A DNA stretch of 64,000 nucleotides from NCBI RefSeq assembly GCF_964355755.1, contig NC_092671.1:10799001-10863000 (forward strand), given 5' to 3'. The position numbers and the translations under genes are program-made. Shown here piece after piece: positions 59,831 to 64,000 of this stretch (positions within the stretch are counted from its first letter, which is position 1; every line of letters starts with the position of its first letter). The notes beneath the pieces are model-generated. The model did not search any database. It saw only the letters and a program-made list of their open reading frames with translations, and had not been told where the DNA came from. Source of the stretch: Antedon mediterranea (lineage: Eukaryota > Echinodermata > Crinoidea > Comatulida > Antedonidae).

Positions 59831-62686
59831 ATTTATGAGATAATCCCTACAAAAAACGCAAGCATGCGTGACCGTCACAGAAAAATAAAAAATGGGGATT
59901 TTTTTGGAAAACGACGTATAATAGTTCTTGGAGAAACTGGCGTTGGAAAAACGTCTCTGATAAATAATCTAACAGATTATTTGGACGACTGTGACACCGT
60001 TCCAACCGATAGTATAGGAATTACACATTGTTACCTGACAAGTGACTCTTCGAGGTTATCACTTCCATCATGTCTTCACCTAGATATATCTCCTGAACTT
60101 GAATCAGAAAGTGGACGAATTTCACCTACGATATCTCAAAAAGTTGAATCAGAAATTGAACAAAGTTTACCAACAATATCCCCTGAACCAGAAATTGGAA
60201 AATGTATACAACATACAATATCTCCTGAAAGTGAATCAGAAATTTCACGCCGTACATCTACGATATCCCACAAAGTTCAATCAGAAATTTTACACAGTCG
60301 GGCACACAGTACCTCTACGTATCCTGATGTTGAATCAGAAGTTGAAAAAGGTAAACCTACAATATCTATGAGTCAAGTCAAATCAGACATTGAAAAAAGT
60401 ACAGATACATGTATTCCGCCTCCAACGGTATCATCATACCAAACTACATATTTGGAAGATGCTCAAGATACCTGTATATCAGTTTTTCTTGCAACAGTTT
60501 ATCTATTAATTGTTGAACTTCCATATTATGGTCTTGGGGCATTGTTTTTGTCAGTATTATGCACGTTTCAAATAATCAAACTTATTCTCACTGGTAAATT
60601 GTCTTTCCAGTCAGTCCCTCGGGTTTTTGATGTTACGCTGTTTCTAACTTTGATTACTCTATTAATTGGATTAATGCGACTAGACATTTCTGATGCGACT
60701 GAATTAAATCGAAAGTTTGCTTTAAGATGTCTTATGTTTCTTGCATGTATCACTGCCACTAAATTCAAATGTCGTATTGGAATTATTTTAGCTCTGAACT
60801 TCTTCCAATTTCCAGAAGGTTGTATTCACCATGCCACTTCAGAACTCATTTCATGGGATGTGAAGTATAAACACGTGATATTTATTTTTATTATTTATTT
60901 GTCGATAGGCTTACTCATGCTATTGGATTGCTTTACACTTCTTACTAGAAATAATTGCACGGTGGTTGCTGGAATTCTTTTAGCTGTTCTGGTTTTAGTT
61001 TCATATTTGATATATCCATCTACGTCGTTTGTTTTCATCGTAACAAGCATTACTATACATCTTATTCCATGTTGTTACGGTACAAATTTGCATACTGTAG
61101 TTGGTCCAAAATTACAATGTATCGCTATTATAACGTGTGTCATCTTAACATGCGTATTTGGTTTAGAAAGTGTTTCACCGAATTCTACATCTTCAGTTTA
61201 TATTGAGGTTATCTTAAATTGTGGTTTGATTGTAGTGCTTTGGCGGTGTTCAAGTATACAAAAAATGATTGAACATAAACAGGTTGAAAATACTTCTAGT
61301 TTTTTTAAGGAAGGGTACAAAACTACAGTAGCGCCACTAACTATTTCAATTCAGTCGGTCATTTCGGCCAAAACTAGTGAGATAAATGTTGATTATTTTT
61401 CACTTAAGTTATTGGAGTTTGCTGGAACCGTTCAGTTTGAAAACCTTTACCACGAGTTCATCACACATGCGGACGTTTACATATATGTTTTCAAATTAAA
61501 ACGAAACATTGCTCCTGAAACGCAAGGGAATATCTTATTAAAGCGATTGCATGCCTTGAAAAGTAAAGGAATTCTTAAATCTTCATTTCTACTACTTGTT
61601 GGCACACATAAATCGGATGTCACGCAGACTTACATTGATTCTCTGCTGAAACAAATTGACATGGAAGAATGGCGTAAACTATGTTGTAGAAACAATGATG
61701 AGCAGATGCTTTATACTGTGGATAACGATAAAAAAGATAACAAACAGTTTGATGACATTGTCCACGGTGTTTGGGAAAGATTGATTTCTCAAGAACGAGC
61801 ACGAGACATCCCAATGGAATATGTCAATTTACAGGGAAAGACTATTCACTTAAAAGAAAAACATGATGGAAAAATACACATTCCACAAACACTGTATGAA
61901 CAATCGAGTACTGACATTTCAACATCGAGTTCAGAAATTGACGATACAGACAATTTGTTAGAGGTTATAGTTCGTCTGTTTACAGATAGAATTGATAAAG
62001 TTGAATGGATTAAAGAAGGTAAACTGCGTGACATCTGCAATTCCACATCGAATAACTTAGTTAACGTTTTACAAGAATTGGATTTGGTTTCTTTCAAAGA
62101 TAGGCCTACAGATAAACTCTGTTTGGTACCTTCATTGCTGCCAACATGTCAAAGTTGTTCGATTAGACGCCAGACGAACGAGGACGCTGTGTTCTATGTT
62201 GACTTTCCCATGTTTCATGGAGCAGTCTTTTATCTGATTGTACTTTATATTTTAGAAAAATATAACAACATACAAGTGCATCATGTTTGCAAGACCACTG
62301 CAGATCTCCGAATCGCAAATGAACTTGAGCTTTTATTGGGTATGATTCAAGTCACAGAAACGCACAGTGTAATCTGTATTTCAATACGGACATTATCAAA
62401 TAGTCACCATTATATGAACATGTTGCATAATATACTAACTCTTGTCAACACAACATGCGAACAGAAGTTTAGAAATTTGAAATATAGTTTTGGTTTGAAG
62501 TGTCCTGAGGCTAAGTCACAAGACCCAAGTAAAGCTGGTTTTCATATCTTAACGTTGGCATCACGTGATACAAAGTTACCGGACGATTTGAATGCAACCA
62601 TTAGTGTTGATTGTTGTAACAAGACGCACGTATGGTCTGCGAACGACAACAAGGTAAATAAGTTTAATGATACAGAAGTAATTTAA
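59831..62686 (+). CDS. Roc-COR-like GTPase with a multi-pass membrane insertion
   Basis: The open frame from the ATG at 59864 encodes 940 residues. The same frame is open back to an acceptor at 59830, so an upstream exon is possible. Residues 17-58: P-loop GETGVGKTS (23-31) and a switch-I-like TVPTDSIGITH. Residues ~75-180: six degenerate ~20-residue repeats around ISPE.ESE and VESEIE. Residues ~204-465: 8-10 hydrophobic helices. Then the Roc fold resumes: FSLKLLEFAG (G3-like, 512-521), FITHADVYIYVFKL, and LLLVGTHKSD (G4-like, 576-585). A COR-like region follows (~690-900) with LVNVLQELDLVSF, LCLVPSLLP, and FYVDFPMFHGAVFYLIVLYI. Two usual residues differ: Glu replaces the G3 Asp and THKSD replaces NKxD. 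It ends TAA 62684-62686; an in-frame AAG/GTAAAT donor leaves an extra 3' exon possible. It is probably a membrane-anchored ROCO-type signalling protein. The function is not known. Confidence 0.75.
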   Translation: MYEIIPTKNASMRDRHRKIKNGDFFGKRRIIVLGETGVGKTSLINNLTDYLDDCDTVPTDSIGITHCYLTSDSSRLSLPSCLHLDISPELESESGRISPTISQKVESEIEQSLPTISPEPEIGKCIQHTISPESESEISRRTSTISHKVQSEILHSRAHSTSTYPDVESEVEKGKPTISMSQVKSDIEKSTDTCIPPPTVSSYQTTYLEDAQDTCISVFLATVYLLIVELPYYGLGALFLSVLCTFQIIKLILTGKLSFQSVPRVFDVTLFLTLITLLIGLMRLDISDATELNRKFALRCLMFLACITATKFKCRIGIILALNFFQFPEGCIHHATSELISWDVKYKHVIFIFIIYLSIGLLMLLDCFTLLTRNNCTVVAGILLAVLVLVSYLIYPSTSFVFIVTSITIHLIPCCYGTNLHTVVGPKLQCIAIITCVILTCVFGLESVSPNSTSSVYIEVILNCGLIVVLWRCSSIQKMIEHKQVENTSSFFKEGYKTTVAPLTISIQSVISAKTSEINVDYFSLKLLEFAGTVQFENLYHEFITHADVYIYVFKLKRNIAPETQGNILLKRLHALKSKGILKSSFLLLVGTHKSDVTQTYIDSLLKQIDMEEWRKLCCRNNDEQMLYTVDNDKKDNKQFDDIVHGVWERLISQERARDIPMEYVNLQGKTIHLKEKHDGKIHIPQTLYEQSSTDISTSSSEIDDTDNLLEVIVRLFTDRIDKVEWIKEGKLRDICNSTSNNLVNVLQELDLVSFKDRPTDKLCLVPSLLPTCQSCSIRRQTNEDAVFYVDFPMFHGAVFYLIVLYILEKYNNIQVHHVCKTTADLRIANELELLLGMIQVTETHSVICISIRTLSNSHHYMNMLHNILTLVNTTCEQKFRNLKYSFGLKCPEAKSQDPSKAGFHILTLASRDTKLPDDLNATISVDCCNKTHVWSANDNKVNKFNDTEVI

Positions 62687-63048
62687 TTGTATTATTGTTG
62701 GCCTTTATAAGGGGTAAAACGTTCATAATCGCTTCATGCAATAATAATAGTAGGCATACAGCAATTATTATTAACAATCAGATACATGTTGGTAATTCGG
62801 ATACGGTATGCCACCGATTAAGTTAAAAATATACATAATTAATATGCACAAACTTTTTTTCAATATAACCCTTTATTGCGGAAATACATTGTACAAACAC
62901 AATGAAACAAAAAATGATATAAATATTATCCTAAACTTAATTTTGTATGCACTTGACAAAAAAGGTGCGCGAACGCACGTACCACCTAAACCAGACACAG
63001 TATCATGATACACAAGAACTGACGTGTTCTGAGTAAACTAGTAATAGT
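62687..63048. other. 3' flank of the GTPase gene
   Basis: No further exon, such as a death domain, was recognised. The open frame 62808-63008 has no support. Confidence 0.35.
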
Positions 63049-63124
63049 ATCTCCTGTTGTGGTCTAATTGTTGTTTTACTCGCCCTGTGAATGATACATT
63101 GGATGTTCGAATCCCGGCAGAGAT
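63049..63124 (+). repeat. tRNA-like relic
   Basis: It begins ATCTC and ends GAGAT (an acceptor-like pairing), with an A-box-like GTGGTCTAATTGTTG, a loop CTGTGAA that would give a His-type anticodon, and a clear B box GTTCGAATCCC. The anticodon stem does not pair, so it is a decayed tRNA or SINE head and not a functional tRNA. Confidence 0.45.
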
Positions 63125-64000
63125 ATTTTTTTATCATAACAAATCTCAGTGATAGTCTTTTAATTGTTCATTAACTAGATACAGTACCTCGAATGGCGCA
63201 CACAAATTAATAACGTGTATCATTTCCGTTGATATTGTTGTTGAACTCCTCGATAACAATCAAGTGGTTTTACAAGAATACTAAAATAATTCCCAGGCCA
63301 GTGGATCTTCACTGAGATTATGTAGACCTACATCTTTCCAGGGAAAAGCGAGTGTTCTGTTCTTGCAAGTAACAACAGCGAGGTTGTTACTTGCAATCAA
63401 TTTTGATTGGTTTCACTGTCAATTGGAAATGGCTGAGCGACGCGCACGCTCGAGATACTTGCGTACTGTAGTCGTGCTTATTTGAATACAATTGGTAGAG
63501 TGTTAACACTTAATACAGGTACATATAATATCAATATATAACCATTCATGGTCTCAGCAATGATGTTACATTAATTCAACCAACAAAATCCTATAAAACA
63601 AAACCACTCCATCCGCAGCGCCAGACTGATATAAAAAATGCCTGGACAGAAAATCTGAAATGCATTTACCATCATATAATGATATGATGATATAATATCA
63701 GTATCACTATTAATTCAGAAATCATAACAAAGGTACATTACTAGGCTTTAGAGAGTATAGAAGTCTAGGAAATACCACAATGCGTGCACTAAACCTAGAA
63801 ATGATTTTTAAAAATTAAATCGTCAAAATCCCAAAAAGTCTTCTTTCACCCCTTTTAAAAGAAATATCTCAGGTTAAATTAATACCGATAAGTCCAATTA
63901 GAAGTCATAATCATATATTTAAATATAGCAATCAGCAATATAGCCTAGAGAAAAAAGAAACATGCATTGTAAGCGTGCATCCACAATGAGGTATTTTTCG
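63125..64000. other. Intergenic
   Basis: No gene recognised. It contains the perfect hairpin at 63363-63396. Confidence 0.35.
63363..63396. repeat. Perfect hairpin, 14-bp stem
   Basis: The arms TTGCAAGTAACAAC and GTTGTTACTTGCAA are exact reverse complements around the six bases AGCGAG. No associated gene or transposon ends were recognised. Confidence 0.7.

Overview
The window is animal nuclear DNA: AT-rich, with GT-AG introns, no operons, and dense with decayed transposons. The word TAGGCCTA recurs throughout. The gene types seen (a death-domain exon, a Roc-COR-like GTPase, TRIM-NHL, a GalNAc/GlcNAc-type sulfotransferase, CDV3, GGACT, a Ly6/quiver-like protein) together with CR1-like and RTE-like retroelements suit a marine invertebrate deuterostome. 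An echinoderm is my best guess, but this is inference.

Layout. 1-6.2 kb: duplicated and decaying exon blocks, one intact C-terminal death-domain exon (5417-5703), and a repeat element carrying a tRNA-Glu-like segment. 8.0-14.8 kb (minus): a multi-exon gene with a SAM-like N-terminus, three micro-exons and four ~280-residue helical (TPR-like) modules joined by phase-1 introns, one of them frameshifted. 15.6-22 kb: three non-LTR retrotransposon pieces and a ~165-bp tandem repeat with a hammerhead-like core. 22.0-29.1 kb: a 7.1-kb element with terminal inverted repeats, capped at both ends by satellite arrays. 29.2-31 kb: a tRNA-derived SINE and a second copy of the first-kilobase block, split by a 306-bp MITE. 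31.05-32.24 kb (minus): a two-exon, single-module relative of the 8-15 kb gene. 34.7-36.2 kb (+): carbohydrate sulfotransferase. 37.4-44.7 kb (+): Ly6/quiver-like GPI-anchored protein with large introns. 48.8-50.8 kb (minus): single-exon TRIM-NHL protein. 53.3-54.0 kb (+): GGACT. 55.4-58.2 kb (minus): CDV3 homologue. 59.8-62.7 kb (+): a Roc-COR-like GTPase.

The most unusual object is the last gene. Its GTPase fold appears split: the P-loop and switch-I-like segment lie at the N-terminus, then about 450 residues with a degenerate Ser/Glu-rich repeat and 8-10 hydrophobic helices, and only then the G3, G4 and COR-like parts, all in one uninterrupted reading frame. Next come the modular gene at 8-15 kb and the satellite-capped transposon. 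The genes do not form one pathway. The SAM-like/TPR-like gene, the death-domain exon, the TRIM and the Roc-COR protein are all types often expanded in invertebrate innate immunity or cell-death signalling, but nothing in the sequence proves that role here.

Exon boundaries come from reading splice sites and phases by eye. No database comparison was possible.
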